Origin: CAZCBJ01 sp964496705
Lineage (GTDB): Bacteria; Chloroflexota; Anaerolineae; Anaerolineales; Anaerolineaceae
Length of the DNA stretch: 11,164 bases
NCBI GenBank assembly: GCA_964496705.1
Contig: CAZCBJ010000122.1
Coordinates: forward strand, 1 to 11,164
Direction of reading: 5' to 3'
Shown: in pieces, positions 1 to 7,388 of the stretch
Layout: each line of letters begins with the position of its first letter
Numbering within the stretch: the stretch's first letter is position 1
Position numbers and translations under genes: made by a program
Notes under the pieces: generated by a model
Told to the model about the DNA's origin: nothing
The model's input: the letters and a program-made list of their open reading frames with translations, nothing else
Database searches by the model: none

Positions 1-389
1 TCCATCCTGAGTAGCCGTCTGAGGATTTCAACTGTCTCTCGCATCGCAAGCAAAGGTTTTCGTCTTTCTACGCCAACATTTTTAGCAAGAGGATCCCACC
101 AGGCACCAATGCCGCAGATAATCCTGTCAGGCGCCAGATCGTCCAGGGTAAGAAAGGTTGCTGCCAACAATCCAATATTTCTCGTCCAGTTATTTATAAC
201 GCCAGACCCGACTTTTATTTTTTCTGTAACTGAAGCATACGCAGCCATGGGTACAATTGCGTCCCGGACTAATCTACTTTCAGCCTGCCAGATCGCAAAA
301 AAACCTTTCTCTTCTGCATATCTGGCGTAATCCAATCCTCTACGTAAATCGTGCGAATCTTGCAAATAAAGTGCAACCTTGTTTTTCAT
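1..389 (-). CDS. LLM-class (luciferase-like) F420-dependent oxidoreductase, N-terminal part, cut by window edge
   Basis: The gene starts at ATG 389 and runs off the left edge, leaving 129 codons. The start is supported by a GAGG ribosome binding site a few bases upstream. The product opens with a TIM-barrel beta strand (VALYLQD), then GLDYARYAEEKGFFAIWQAE, and has the family signature around residues 58-98: IKVGSGVINNWTRN, then TLDDLAPDRIICGIGAWWDP. This is the pattern of the bacterial luciferase superfamily branch that includes methylene-tetrahydromethanopterin reductase (Mer) and F420-dependent dehydrogenases. The family transfers hydride between F420 and an organic substrate. The substrate cannot be told from this fragment, and FMN use is possible, since the superfamily has both kinds. 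Its place 34 bases after cofE, in an operon with npdG, favours F420. The C-terminal half is missing only because the window ends. Confidence 0.85.
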   Translation of the reverse strand, partial: MKNKVALYLQDSHDLRRGLDYARYAEEKGFFAIWQAESRLVRDAIVPMAAYASVTEKIKVGSGVINNWTRNIGLLAATFLTLDDLAPDRIICGIGAWWDPLAKNVGVERRKPLLAMRETVEILRRLLRM

Positions 390-423
390 TTTATCCTCTT
401 GACTTCGAATAGTTGTTAGTAAC

Positions 424-1185
424 TCACCGGAAAAGATCCAACTCCTTAGGACGGATTAATTCCTGTAAGGATCCGTTTCTTAACGGATACGGAAAACCTT
501 TGACTAATACGATAGGGAATCCCTCTGCGGCCTGCCCCATGACCAACGATGCTGCTGCAGCCAGCTCGTCTGCAACTGCGATTTGCGTGATTCTTAGTTG
601 ATACCCAAACAGATCAGGTTTTCCTCGAAAGTCCACCAACCCCGGCATTCCGGATATGCCTATCGCCAAACCAACGACCCCCTGTCGCCAGGCGCGGCCA
701 TGCGAGTCAATGATCATTATTCCAAATTTACAGCCGGTACGGTTCAACAACTCAATACGAAGGCGGTCTGCAGAGGCATCAGGGTTTTGAGGTAATAACA
801 GCACCCAGTCTTCAGAATTTCCATACGAGGGCTCAACGTTGGAATGATCTATTCCTGCGTTGGCGCAAACAAATCCTAATCGATGCTCCACGATGATGGT
901 TCCAGGTCGTGTGCGAAGCACCTCATTCGATTCTAAAAGAACCAGTTCAATAAACCTGGGATCTTTTTCGGTGACAATAGCCAATTCCCTCGCTCTTTCT
1001 GAAGGAACAACCTCACATAAGTTCACGATTCGATTTTCTGATTTTGAAATTATCTTCTGGGTAAAAACAAATATGTCGCCATTGTGCAAGGAAATATTTG
1101 ACATGCGTAAAGATTCTAAAACGATCTCCACCAGGTTATCTCCAGGCTTGATCAATGGTATGTTTTCTATAGGTATGATCTCCAC
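424..1185 (-). CDS. cofE: Coenzyme F420-0:L-glutamate ligase (CofE)
   Basis: This cytosolic enzyme adds L-glutamate residues to F420-0 using GTP, making the polyglutamate tail of coenzyme F420. At 253 residues it has the length of the stand-alone archaeal CofE, and it lacks the nitroreductase-like C-terminal domain of mycobacterial FbiB. Visible family blocks are GDIFVFTQKIISKSENR (36-52), IIVEHRLGFVCANAGIDHSN (97-116), IIDSHGRAWRQGVVGLAIGISG (158-179) and VADELAAAASLVMGQAAEG (204-222). D113 and D160-S161 fall where the family has its metal- and nucleotide-binding residues; I aligned these by eye. The start is GTG, with GAGG (1190-1193) four bases upstream, overlapping the end of npdG. An ATG at 1187-1189 is in another frame and is not the start. 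The npdG stop is only 6 bases upstream, so the two genes are surely co-transcribed. Confidence 0.93.
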   Translation of the reverse strand: MEIIPIENIPLIKPGDNLVEIVLESLRMSNISLHNGDIFVFTQKIISKSENRIVNLCEVVPSERARELAIVTEKDPRFIELVLLESNEVLRTRPGTIIVEHRLGFVCANAGIDHSNVEPSYGNSEDWVLLLPQNPDASADRLRIELLNRTGCKFGIMIIDSHGRAWRQGVVGLAIGISGMPGLVDFRGKPDLFGYQLRITQIAVADELAAAASLVMGQAAEGFPIVLVKGFPYPLRNGSLQELIRPKELDLFR

Positions 1186-1191
1186 ACATCC

Positions 1192-1875
1192 TCACTTTTG
1201 ATTGGGCAACCCGGTGATCCTTATACCTGCATTTTGCACACCGAATTGTTTGTTTAACCCAATAAGTATGCTTGTCAGCCCCTCGGCAACCACTGAGTTT
1301 GCCAATGGTCCCGCATCCCATCCTGTAAGGCCTGCGGCTCGAACCAATTGCAAAACAATTGCTCTGGCCTCTTTTGAATTACTAGAAACCAAAACATCGC
1401 AATCTACGGCTGCTTCGGTCATCAGGTGTTCATATGAGATATTTTGAAAAGCTGAGACAACTTGAACAGTATCTCCAAGAATTATTTGAGCCTCTTGAGC
1501 TGCGCTACCAGCAGGTGGCAATTGCACCTTGGTGACTCTTGGTGGAACGAGAGGTACTGTGACGTCAATCAATATTTTTCCACGGATATCTGACTCTATG
1601 CTCTTTATCATATCTCCATGGACAGCATACGGGACGGCTAGTACCACGATATCACCCAAGCGAGCCGCTGGTTTATTTTCCATGCCTACAATTTCTACGC
1701 TATTATCAGTCAGTTCCATTATCTCTGTTGCCGCCGCGAGTGCTTTCTCCATATTTCTAGAACCGATGATGATGCGGTATCCAGCTTTACTCCAGCGATA
1801 TGCCAAACCTTTTCCTTCTTTTCCTGTTCCGCCGATGATTGCGATCGTTTGAATTATATTTGGCTGTTCTAGCAT
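1192..1875 (-). CDS. npdG: NADPH-dependent F420 reductase (F420H2:NADP oxidoreductase)
   Basis: This enzyme moves hydride between NADP(H) and F420, and so supplies reduced F420 (or recovers NADPH) in the cytosol. The N-terminal Rossmann fold is clear: IAIIGGTGKEGKG (11-23), followed by GYRIIIGSR (32-40), whose Ser-Arg is typical of NADP-specific members. Other family blocks are the PPAGSAAQEAQ segment (120-130), VSSNSKEA (163-170) and the C-terminal AGPLANSVVAEGLTSILIGLN...AGIRITGLP. The length of 227 residues is normal. A longer frame from GTG 1884 exists, but that GTG overlaps the GGAG ribosome binding site (1884-1887). GGAG lies 8 bases before ATG 1875, so I take 1875 as the start. The gene follows the amidohydrolase stop (1887-1889) by about 11 bases, and cofE comes directly after it. 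Confidence 0.94.
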   Translation of the reverse strand: MLEQPNIIQTIAIIGGTGKEGKGLAYRWSKAGYRIIIGSRNMEKALAAATEIMELTDNSVEIVGMENKPAARLGDIVVLAVPYAVHGDMIKSIESDIRGKILIDVTVPLVPPRVTKVQLPPAGSAAQEAQIILGDTVQVVSAFQNISYEHLMTEAAVDCDVLVSSNSKEARAIVLQLVRAAGLTGWDAGPLANSVVAEGLTSILIGLNKQFGVQNAGIRITGLPNQK

Positions 1876-1886
1876 AAAAACCACTC

Positions 1887-3230
1887 CTACTTGATGAAAG
1901 ATTCCTGATACTTTTTCCAGACTTCTTTTGAAACCTTTAACGATTCTCTAAAAACACGCTCCTCGTCCACAACAAGCAATTGTCTATCATGCATTAGTAA
2001 TTTACCTCCAACAATTGTCGTTGTGACCATCCCGCTGCGAAATCCAAAAATCATATGCCATGCGAGGTTGTCAACGGTAAGGGGAGTGACTGGGTAGTAT
2101 TCTACGAAAATTAGATCAGCTACAGCCCCTTTCTGTATAACCCCTATATCTTTGCCAAATATTTTACCGGCTAAGGCAGAATTATTCCATATTGCCATTT
2201 CAAATACCGCTGAGGCCGGCATGCGCTGAGGGTCCAGATGAAACAATTTGTGAGCTAAATAAGCTGTCTGCATCTCTTCCCACATTGAATTTGAAAAACC
2301 ATCGTTGCCCAAGCAAACTTTCAATCCCATTCTTAGCATCGACTCAATTGGCGGTAGCCCAACCCCATTATTCATATTCGACCTTGGCTGGTGACTTACC
2401 CAGGTTTCTGTTTCTTTCAATAAAAATAATTCTTTTGCATCTACATGCACTGCATGAACTGCGATCGTCTTGGGACCCAGAATTCCAAACTTATTCAATC
2501 GGTCTACCACTCTCAGCTTGCTTTTCTGAACACTATCATATTCATCAGCGGGATGCTCTGCAACATGGATATGGAATCCAATTCCATCTTGCGCCAATTG
2601 ATCACAAGACTCAAGAGTGGCATCAGACAACGTCAGGCTCGCATGCAATCCAAACATGGCTGATAATTGACCATCGTAATATTTTCCAACAGATCGAATG
2701 AAGCTAACATTTTCTTCGATGCCTTTTTGTGCGCCAAATTCGCCGTTTCTATCGGTAACTTCGTAGCACAGCGAAGCTCTCACCCCTGCCCGAAGAACTG
2801 ATTCTGCAATCCGTTCAAGTGATCCAGCGATTTGATTTGGGGAAGCATGATGATCAAATAAAGTTGTCGTGCCGTACCTTACGGCTTCAATCAAGCAAAC
2901 ATCGGTGGAAACACCAATAGCTGCCATATCTAGTGATCGATCTAGTTGCCACCATAATTTCATTAAAATTTCCGGAAAATTGGACGGCGGTTGCCCGGGA
3001 ATATCCATCCCTCGGGAGAGTGCTCCGTAGAAATGTGTATGGGAACATATTAAACCAGGAAAGATTAATTGGCTACGCGCATTAACTATCTCTTCACCCG
3101 CACACTGATCCATTATCTCCTGCTGTGGGCCTATCTTCTCGATAACTCCGTTCCTTATAACTAGCGCGTGGCCTGTTAATATTCGATTCGGTCGTTCACA
3201 GGTAACAATTAATCCATTTGTGATGATCAT
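1887..3230 (-). CDS. ssnA: SsnA-like metal-dependent amidohydrolase (cytosine deaminase/chlorohydrolase superfamily)
   Basis: This is a cytosolic hydrolase of the amidohydrolase superfamily. It has 447 residues, close to E. coli SsnA. The start is ATG 3230, five bases after a GAGG motif (3236-3239); an in-frame GTG at 3236 lies inside that binding site. Metal and catalytic residues of a mononuclear deaminase are all present: H64-x-H66 in SHTHFYGALSRG, H220/H222 and E225 in HIHVAE, H259 or H262 in VHAVHVD, and D310 in LGNDG. SsnA-like blocks are LWWQLDRSLD (92-101), FDHHASP (125-131), RSNMNN (283-288) and the C-terminal DNLAWHMIFGFRSG. The family contains deaminases and dechlorinases of nitrogen heterocycles, but SsnA itself has no firmly established substrate that I know of. 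It heads an operon with npdG, cofE and an LLM oxidoreductase, an association that is not explained. The gene name rests on overall resemblance. Confidence 0.85.
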   Translation of the reverse strand: MIITNGLIVTCERPNRILTGHALVIRNGVIEKIGPQQEIMDQCAGEEIVNARSQLIFPGLICSHTHFYGALSRGMDIPGQPPSNFPEILMKLWWQLDRSLDMAAIGVSTDVCLIEAVRYGTTTLFDHHASPNQIAGSLERIAESVLRAGVRASLCYEVTDRNGEFGAQKGIEENVSFIRSVGKYYDGQLSAMFGLHASLTLSDATLESCDQLAQDGIGFHIHVAEHPADEYDSVQKSKLRVVDRLNKFGILGPKTIAVHAVHVDAKELFLLKETETWVSHQPRSNMNNGVGLPPIESMLRMGLKVCLGNDGFSNSMWEEMQTAYLAHKLFHLDPQRMPASAVFEMAIWNNSALAGKIFGKDIGVIQKGAVADLIFVEYYPVTPLTVDNLAWHMIFGFRSGMVTTTIVGGKLLMHDRQLLVVDEERVFRESLKVSKEVWKKYQESFIK

Positions 3231-3251
3231 GATCACCTCGGGAATAATTTG

Positions 3252-3257
3252 ATTTTA
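3252..3257 (-). promoter_or_regulatory. Predicted extended -10 element for the amidohydrolase-F420 operon
   Basis: On the minus strand, TGT-TAAAAT (3260 down to 3252) matches an extended -10 box (TGn plus 5 of 6 bases of TATAAT). No good -35 box is visible at the usual distance, as is common for extended -10 promoters. The expected transcript start near 3245 would give a leader of about 15 bases before ATG 3230, which contains the GAGG ribosome binding site. This is a prediction from sequence only. Confidence 0.45.
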
Positions 3258-3260
3258 ACA

Positions 3261-3280
3261 CAACCGACTTTGTTCGGCTG
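3261..3280. promoter_or_regulatory. Inverted repeat between two divergent -10 boxes, possible operator
   Basis: Arms CAACCGA (3261-3267) and TCGGCTG (3274-3280) pair at 6 of 7 positions around a 6-base centre, CTTTGT. The repeat fills almost all the space between the outward-facing -10 boxes (3252-3257 minus, 3282-3287 plus), so a dimeric protein bound here could control both directions. It is too short and lacks the T-tract needed for a convincing terminator. No regulator gene adjoins it. Confidence 0.35.
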
Positions 3281-3287
3281 TTATAAT
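3279..3287 (+). promoter_or_regulatory. Predicted extended -10 promoter for the DUF1385-comEA-yqeY-pgpH-ybeY-dgkA block
   Basis: TGT-TATAAT (3279-3287) is a perfect extended -10 element. A second TATAAT lies ten bases downstream (3292-3297) and could be an alternative. TTAACA (3255-3260) resembles a -35 box but is 21 bases away, too far for normal use. Expected transcript starts of about 3294 or 3304 leave a leader of only about 13-23 bases before ATG 3317. Confidence 0.5.
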
Positions 3288-3316
3288 GACATATAATCAA
3301 AAATAATCTTGCGCAA

Positions 3317-4243
3317 ATGGAGAAAGTTTTGGCCCAATCCGAGGAACACCTACGCTTGCCCTCTTATGGTGGGCAAGCATTGATTGAAGGAGTGCTGATG
3401 AAAAACCAGCGCTATTTGGCAGCTGCCATGCGCACGCCTGAAGGCGAAATCGTTACCAGGCTGGAAACAATTAATACTCAACCCAGCGTCCAGTGGCGAA
3501 AAATCCCATTTATCAGAGGCCCCTTCATTCTGTGGGATGCACTCACCTTGGGGCTGCGTTATCTGACGCTTTCTGCAAATATTCAAGCCGAGAAGCCAGA
3601 TGAAAAAATCGAGGGGCTGCCGCTTTATCTGAGTCTCTTCTTATCTTTTGGTTTGGCAATCGGCCTATTTTTTATTGTGCCAGCTCTTATTGGCCACGGC
3701 GCCATGAGTCTTCTAAAAACAAGCACCTGGATAGGAAACGTCATGGAAGGAGTGGTGCGGTTGGCTATTCTGGTAGGTTATATTTGGTCCGTCGGGAAGC
3801 TTTCCGATATCCAGAGAGTTTTTGCCTACCACGGCGCAGAGCACAAAACCATTAATGCTTTTGAAGCCGGTATCGAGTTATCGGTTAATAACGTCAAGAA
3901 ATGCTCTCTAATCCATCCCAGATGCGGCACTTCATTCACTTTGACAGTTGTAGTTATATCGATCATATTCTTTTCGTTATTAGGGCCTCTGCCATTGGGT
4001 ATAAAGATTATCTCGCGAATACTTGCCATTCCACTAATATCATCACTAGCCTATGAGTATATTCGCCTGGCAGCAAAACATATGAGTAAACCATTTTTTA
4101 AGCTCATTTACTCTCCAAACCTGGCTCTTCAGAAATTGACCACAAGAGAACCAGATGATGGCATGATTGAAACAGCCATCAAAGCCTTCGATTTGATTTT
4201 ACAAAAAGAAAGTGTAGAAAGTCAGATTTCACCTCCTGGATAA
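3317..4243 (+). CDS. yqhQ: DUF1385 family membrane protein (YqhQ-like)
   Basis: This is a predicted inner-membrane protein of 308 residues whose molecular role is not established to my knowledge. Family signatures are clear: YGGQALIEGVLMK (17-29), IPFIRGPFILWDAL (63-76), FAYHGAEHKTINAFE (169-183) and CSLIHPRCGTSF (196-207). The conserved H172, E175, H176, H200 and C203 look like a possible metal site, which is my inference. Hydrophobic segments at about 101-127, 142-159, 206-223 and 228-243 suggest about four membrane passes. The soluble N-terminal part and the His-rich loop would lie outside the bilayer core. No strong ribosome binding site precedes ATG 3317, in keeping with a very short leader. 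It is the first gene of the plus-strand block and ends 8 bases before comEA. Confidence 0.88.
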   Translation: MEKVLAQSEEHLRLPSYGGQALIEGVLMKNQRYLAAAMRTPEGEIVTRLETINTQPSVQWRKIPFIRGPFILWDALTLGLRYLTLSANIQAEKPDEKIEGLPLYLSLFLSFGLAIGLFFIVPALIGHGAMSLLKTSTWIGNVMEGVVRLAILVGYIWSVGKLSDIQRVFAYHGAEHKTINAFEAGIELSVNNVKKCSLIHPRCGTSFTLTVVVISIIFFSLLGPLPLGIKIISRILAIPLISSLAYEYIRLAAKHMSKPFFKLIYSPNLALQKLTTREPDDGMIETAIKAFDLILQKESVESQISPPG

Positions 4244-4251
4244 CCCAGCTC

Positions 4252-4818
4252 ATGAAACACAAGATGTGGTACCTCGGATTTGTTTGTATCGTAGTTGCAT
4301 TTTTTGGCGCGTTAATTTATATTCTTGTTTCGACACCCAGGAGAGGAAAATCTATTCAACTTGAGCCCATCCCCTCCCCTGCCCCCATCACGGTTTACGT
4401 CGTTGGCGCAGTCAATTCACCTGGTATTTATAATTTGCCTCAAGGAAGCCGGGTGAATGATGCAGTATTTGCTGCTGGAGGTTTAACCGATCAAGTCGAC
4501 TTGGCGAAAATCAATCTTGCATCAATCATCAATGACGGGGAAAAAGTGTTGATTCCTACTATGGTGAGAAAAAGTGGAGTATCCACAACTGCTGACGAAA
4601 CTTCCATTATATCTGACGGACAATATCCACTGGATATCAATACTGCGTCTTCCATAGACCTTCAGAAGCTGCCAGGAATAGGTCCACAAAAAGCAGTAGA
4701 TATTATTCGCTTTCGTGAAGAGAATGGCCCTTTCAAAGAAGTCAGTGATCTGCTCAATGTGCCGGGAATTGGGGAAGCCCTGCTGGAGCAGATTATAAAT
4801 CTGATCATCATTCGATAA
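4252..4818 (+). CDS. comEA: ComEA-type DNA-binding protein (SLBB plus helix-hairpin-helix)
   Basis: In competent bacteria ComEA binds incoming double-stranded DNA on the outer face of the membrane and passes it to the ComEC channel. The 188-residue product has one N-terminal membrane anchor (about 6-27), a Pro-rich linker, an SLBB domain (about 46-103, ITVYVVGAVNSPGIYNLP then RVNDAVFAAGG), a polar linker, and a C-terminal tandem helix-hairpin-helix (125-188). The latter shows LDINTASSIDLQKLPGIG and a second hairpin, LLNVPGIG. This is the complete Gram-positive-type ComEA architecture. It begins 8 bases after the DUF1385 stop and lies 14 bases before yqeY. comEC, its usual partner, does not follow it here. 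The ribosome binding site is weak. The domain assignment is secure; a competence role in this organism is inferred. Confidence 0.9.
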   Translation: MKHKMWYLGFVCIVVAFFGALIYILVSTPRRGKSIQLEPIPSPAPITVYVVGAVNSPGIYNLPQGSRVNDAVFAAGGLTDQVDLAKINLASIINDGEKVLIPTMVRKSGVSTTADETSIISDGQYPLDINTASSIDLQKLPGIGPQKAVDIIRFREENGPFKEVSDLLNVPGIGEALLEQIINLIIIR

Positions 4819-4832
4819 ATTATGGAGTGTAG

Positions 4833-5279
4833 ATGATCACCATAAAACAACAACTTGAAGAAGCTCTAAAACAATCTCTTAAAAACGAAGATCAAACTGT
4901 GAGGCTTACCATTCGGATGGCGCTTTCCAGTATCAAGATGGTAGAAAAAGAAAAAGGAATCCCAATCGATGATGCTGGCTCTACTGCGATTTTACAAAAA
5001 GAAATTAAAAGTCGCCGAGAAGCTCTTCAAGAAGCCGAGAAAGCTCATCGGCAAGACCTGGCGAACGCAGCCCGTCTGGAAATAAAAATATTGGAAGAGT
5101 TTTTACCCTCCCAATTATCTGACCAGGAGATCCAGAAGATTGTCAAACAAGCTATTAAGGAGATATCAGCGACAAGCCCGATTGATATGGGCAAGATAAT
5201 GAAAATAGTCATGCCGAGAATTCAAGGCCGCGCAGCCGGAGACAGAGTATCGGCAATTGTTAAAGAATTACTCCAATAA
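4833..5279 (+). CDS. yqeY: GatB/YqeY domain protein
   Basis: The product is a 148-residue soluble, helix-rich protein of the YqeY family, which resembles the tail domain of GatB from the tRNA-dependent amidotransferase GatCAB. A function related to tRNA or amidation is suspected for the family but not proven. Typical blocks are RLTIRMALSSIKMVEKEKG (24-42), LQKEIKSRREALQEAEKAHRQDLANAARLEIKILEEFLPSQLS (54-96) and a C-terminal GKIMKIVMPRIQGRAAGDRVSAIVKELL. The length is normal and the gene complete. GGAG at 4824-4827 lies five bases before ATG 4833, so the start is well supported. It lies 14 bases after comEA and 15 before pgpH. In Firmicutes, yqeY often precedes phoH-pgpH-ybeY; here phoH is not present between them. 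Confidence 0.92.
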   Translation: MITIKQQLEEALKQSLKNEDQTVRLTIRMALSSIKMVEKEKGIPIDDAGSTAILQKEIKSRREALQEAEKAHRQDLANAARLEIKILEEFLPSQLSDQEIQKIVKQAIKEISATSPIDMGKIMKIVMPRIQGRAAGDRVSAIVKELLQ

Positions 5280-5294
5280 AGATTTACGCGGATA

Positions 5295-7388
5295 ATGAAA
5301 TTGAGCTCCAGAGATCGAAATATTAATACATGGAAAGTGGTTGTATTTGCACTCACATTTGTGATCGCCTATGGGATTATCATCTTCTCAATTCCGTCTC
5401 AAGGAGTTGCGTATTCTTTAAAATTAGGTCAGGTCTCGACGGTTGATATTCTTGCCCCAACCGAATCGAATTTTATCAGCGAATACCGCACTGAGCAGGA
5501 AAGAATAGCAGCCGAAAAGGAAGTCAATAATTTATACTATCCGGTTGATCCAGGTATCGCGAGAAGGCAAATCGAAAAATTACGGGGTGCAATCACTTTC
5601 ATTTCGGTGATAAGAGAAGATCAATACTCGAATCTTTCCGAAAAAATTGAAGATATTGGGCTCTTGAGCGATATTAAACCGAACAACGAAATTGCCGACA
5701 AAATTCTCCAAGTATCTTTAATTCAATGGCAGAATCTTCAGGAAGAAGCACTCAATGTATTAGAACAAGCAATGCGTGACTACATCAGAGAAGATAACCT
5801 CCATGAAATCATACGTTCTATTCCATCATTAATTCGTTTCACCTTTTCTCAAGAACAGGCCAATATCATCGTTGCCTTGGTTTCGCCATTTGTGGTGCCA
5901 AACAGTCTTTTCAACGAAGAAGCGACTCTTGCAGCCAAACAAGAGGCTCGAAATTCGGTAAATCCTGTTATTCGAACTGTTGCAGCCGGCGAAGCTATTG
6001 TTCGTCGCGGGCAAATAATAACTGCGACAACTATGGAGGATCTGAACCATTACAATCTGGTGGCGCCTGTAGACCAAACCCGAATTTATGTCACCGTGTT
6101 TTTTTTAGTCAGTTTAATTACCATCGTCACAGCATTGTATTTAGGCAGCAGCCAACACCATCAACGGATGGTATTACGCGAAATTATTCTGATTTCTTTG
6201 GTTTTTTTGCTTTTTCTGGTTGGCGCGAGATTGATTATCCCCAATCGAGTTGTGATTCCATATTTATTTCCTATTGCCGCTTTTGGCCTCGTAATATCAT
6301 CTCTCTTTACAATTGAATTTGGGCTCATTTCATCGTTAGCCCTGATATTCTTAATTTCGTACAACTTACCCAACTCCGCAGTATTAACCATATATTATCT
6401 GCTGCCTGGAATTTGTGGTCTTTTAATTCTAGGAAATGGAAGAAGAATTTTACACTTTCTCTGGTCGGGATTATTTATCGGACTGTGCGGGACTGCTGTT
6501 ATTATTGCATTTAGATTCACTGATGCAACCTTGGACACGCTAGGATTATTTACCTTAATTGGCGCATCATTCTTCAATGGAATCGCTTCTGCAAGTCTTG
6601 CATTGCTTTTGCAGTATTTGTCTGCCCATTTATTAGGTATGATAACCCCATTGCAATTGCTGGAATTATCTCGACCAGACCACCCCATGATGCAGTTCCT
6701 CCTTCAGAACGCGCCAGGAACATACCAGCATTCACTGCAGGTAGCCAATCTTGCCGAACGGGCAGCAGATCAAATAAAAGCTGATGCCCTGTTATGCAGA
6801 GTTGGCGCTTTTTATCATGATGTCGGCAAAGCTGCAAACCCCCAATATTTCATCGAAAACCAGCTTCCCGGAAAAAGAAATCCTCATGAGGATCTCGATC
6901 CGTATACAAGCGCCACCGTAATCATTAAGCACGTGTCTGATGGATCTCGATTGGCAAAAAAGTATAAATTACCTCCTAGAATTCATGACTTCATTGTAGA
7001 GCATCATGGCACCTTATTGGCAAGATACCAATATTCACGAGCCATTGAGGAACGCAAATCCGATACAGATGAAGTGGATATCGAACAATTCCGTTATCCA
7101 GGACCCAAGCCCGGATCAAAAGAAACAGCAATTCTCATGCTAGCAGACGGATGTGAAGCACGTGCCAGAGCCGATTATCCCAAGAACCAAGAAGAACTTA
7201 CCAAATTGGTTGAAGAAGTTGTCGCCTTCTATGAAAAAGAAGGCCAATTTTCCACGACCTCATTAACTCTTTCTGATCTGACGATAATTTCTTCGTCGTT
7301 TGTTAATACCTTAAAAAATATGTACCATCCTCGGATTCAATATCCTGAAGCAAAACAACAAAATGATCCATCCATATTTAAGAATTGA
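5295..7388 (+). CDS. pgpH: PgpH-type 7TM-HD membrane phosphohydrolase (probable cyclic di-AMP phosphodiesterase)
   Basis: The 697-residue protein has the 7TMR-HD layout. It has one membrane helix (about 14-32), an extracytoplasmic 7TMR-HDED domain (about 40-260, including RTVAAGEAIVRRGQIIT), a block of further membrane helices (about 263-450) and a cytoplasmic HD domain (about 470-680). HD metal ligands are all visible: H479 in TYQHS, H508-D509 in FYHDVGK, H531 in NPHED, H546, H570-H571 in EHHGT and D618 in LADG. Characterised relatives (Listeria PgpH) hydrolyse cyclic di-AMP, a messenger for potassium and cell-wall balance, so that substrate is inferred by family. No cyclic di-AMP synthase is in view. 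The ribosome binding site is weak (GCGGAT). The gene's end overlaps the start of ybeY by 26 bases, which suggests coupled translation. Confidence 0.92.
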   Translation: MKLSSRDRNINTWKVVVFALTFVIAYGIIIFSIPSQGVAYSLKLGQVSTVDILAPTESNFISEYRTEQERIAAEKEVNNLYYPVDPGIARRQIEKLRGAITFISVIREDQYSNLSEKIEDIGLLSDIKPNNEIADKILQVSLIQWQNLQEEALNVLEQAMRDYIREDNLHEIIRSIPSLIRFTFSQEQANIIVALVSPFVVPNSLFNEEATLAAKQEARNSVNPVIRTVAAGEAIVRRGQIITATTMEDLNHYNLVAPVDQTRIYVTVFFLVSLITIVTALYLGSSQHHQRMVLREIILISLVFLLFLVGARLIIPNRVVIPYLFPIAAFGLVISSLFTIEFGLISSLALIFLISYNLPNSAVLTIYYLLPGICGLLILGNGRRILHFLWSGLFIGLCGTAVIIAFRFTDATLDTLGLFTLIGASFFNGIASASLALLLQYLSAHLLGMITPLQLLELSRPDHPMMQFLLQNAPGTYQHSLQVANLAERAADQIKADALLCRVGAFYHDVGKAANPQYFIENQLPGKRNPHEDLDPYTSATVIIKHVSDGSRLAKKYKLPPRIHDFIVEHHGTLLARYQYSRAIEERKSDTDEVDIEQFRYPGPKPGSKETAILMLADGCEARARADYPKNQEELTKLVEEVVAFYEKEGQFSTTSLTLSDLTIISSSFVNTLKNMYHPRIQYPEAKQQNDPSIFKN

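Noticed and set aside
1136..1321. Small minus-strand frame crossing the npdG-cofE junction
   Set aside because: It overlaps the ends of both genes in another frame, and its composition (many Cys, Arg and His) does not resemble a real protein.
860..1852. Plus-strand open frames opposite cofE and npdG
   Set aside because: They are antisense to two clear enzymes, have no family motifs, and contain Ser/Thr/Ile-rich translations typical of reverse-complement reading.
2192..2701. Long open frame on the plus strand opposite the amidohydrolase gene
   Set aside because: It lies wholly antisense to a gene with intact catalytic motifs. The translation is low in recognisable structure and has no ribosome binding site, so it is a shadow.
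3261..3280. Inverted repeat as an intrinsic terminator
   Set aside because: The stem is short with a mismatch, there is no T-tract on either side, and it lies between two divergent gene starts, where no transcript needs to end.
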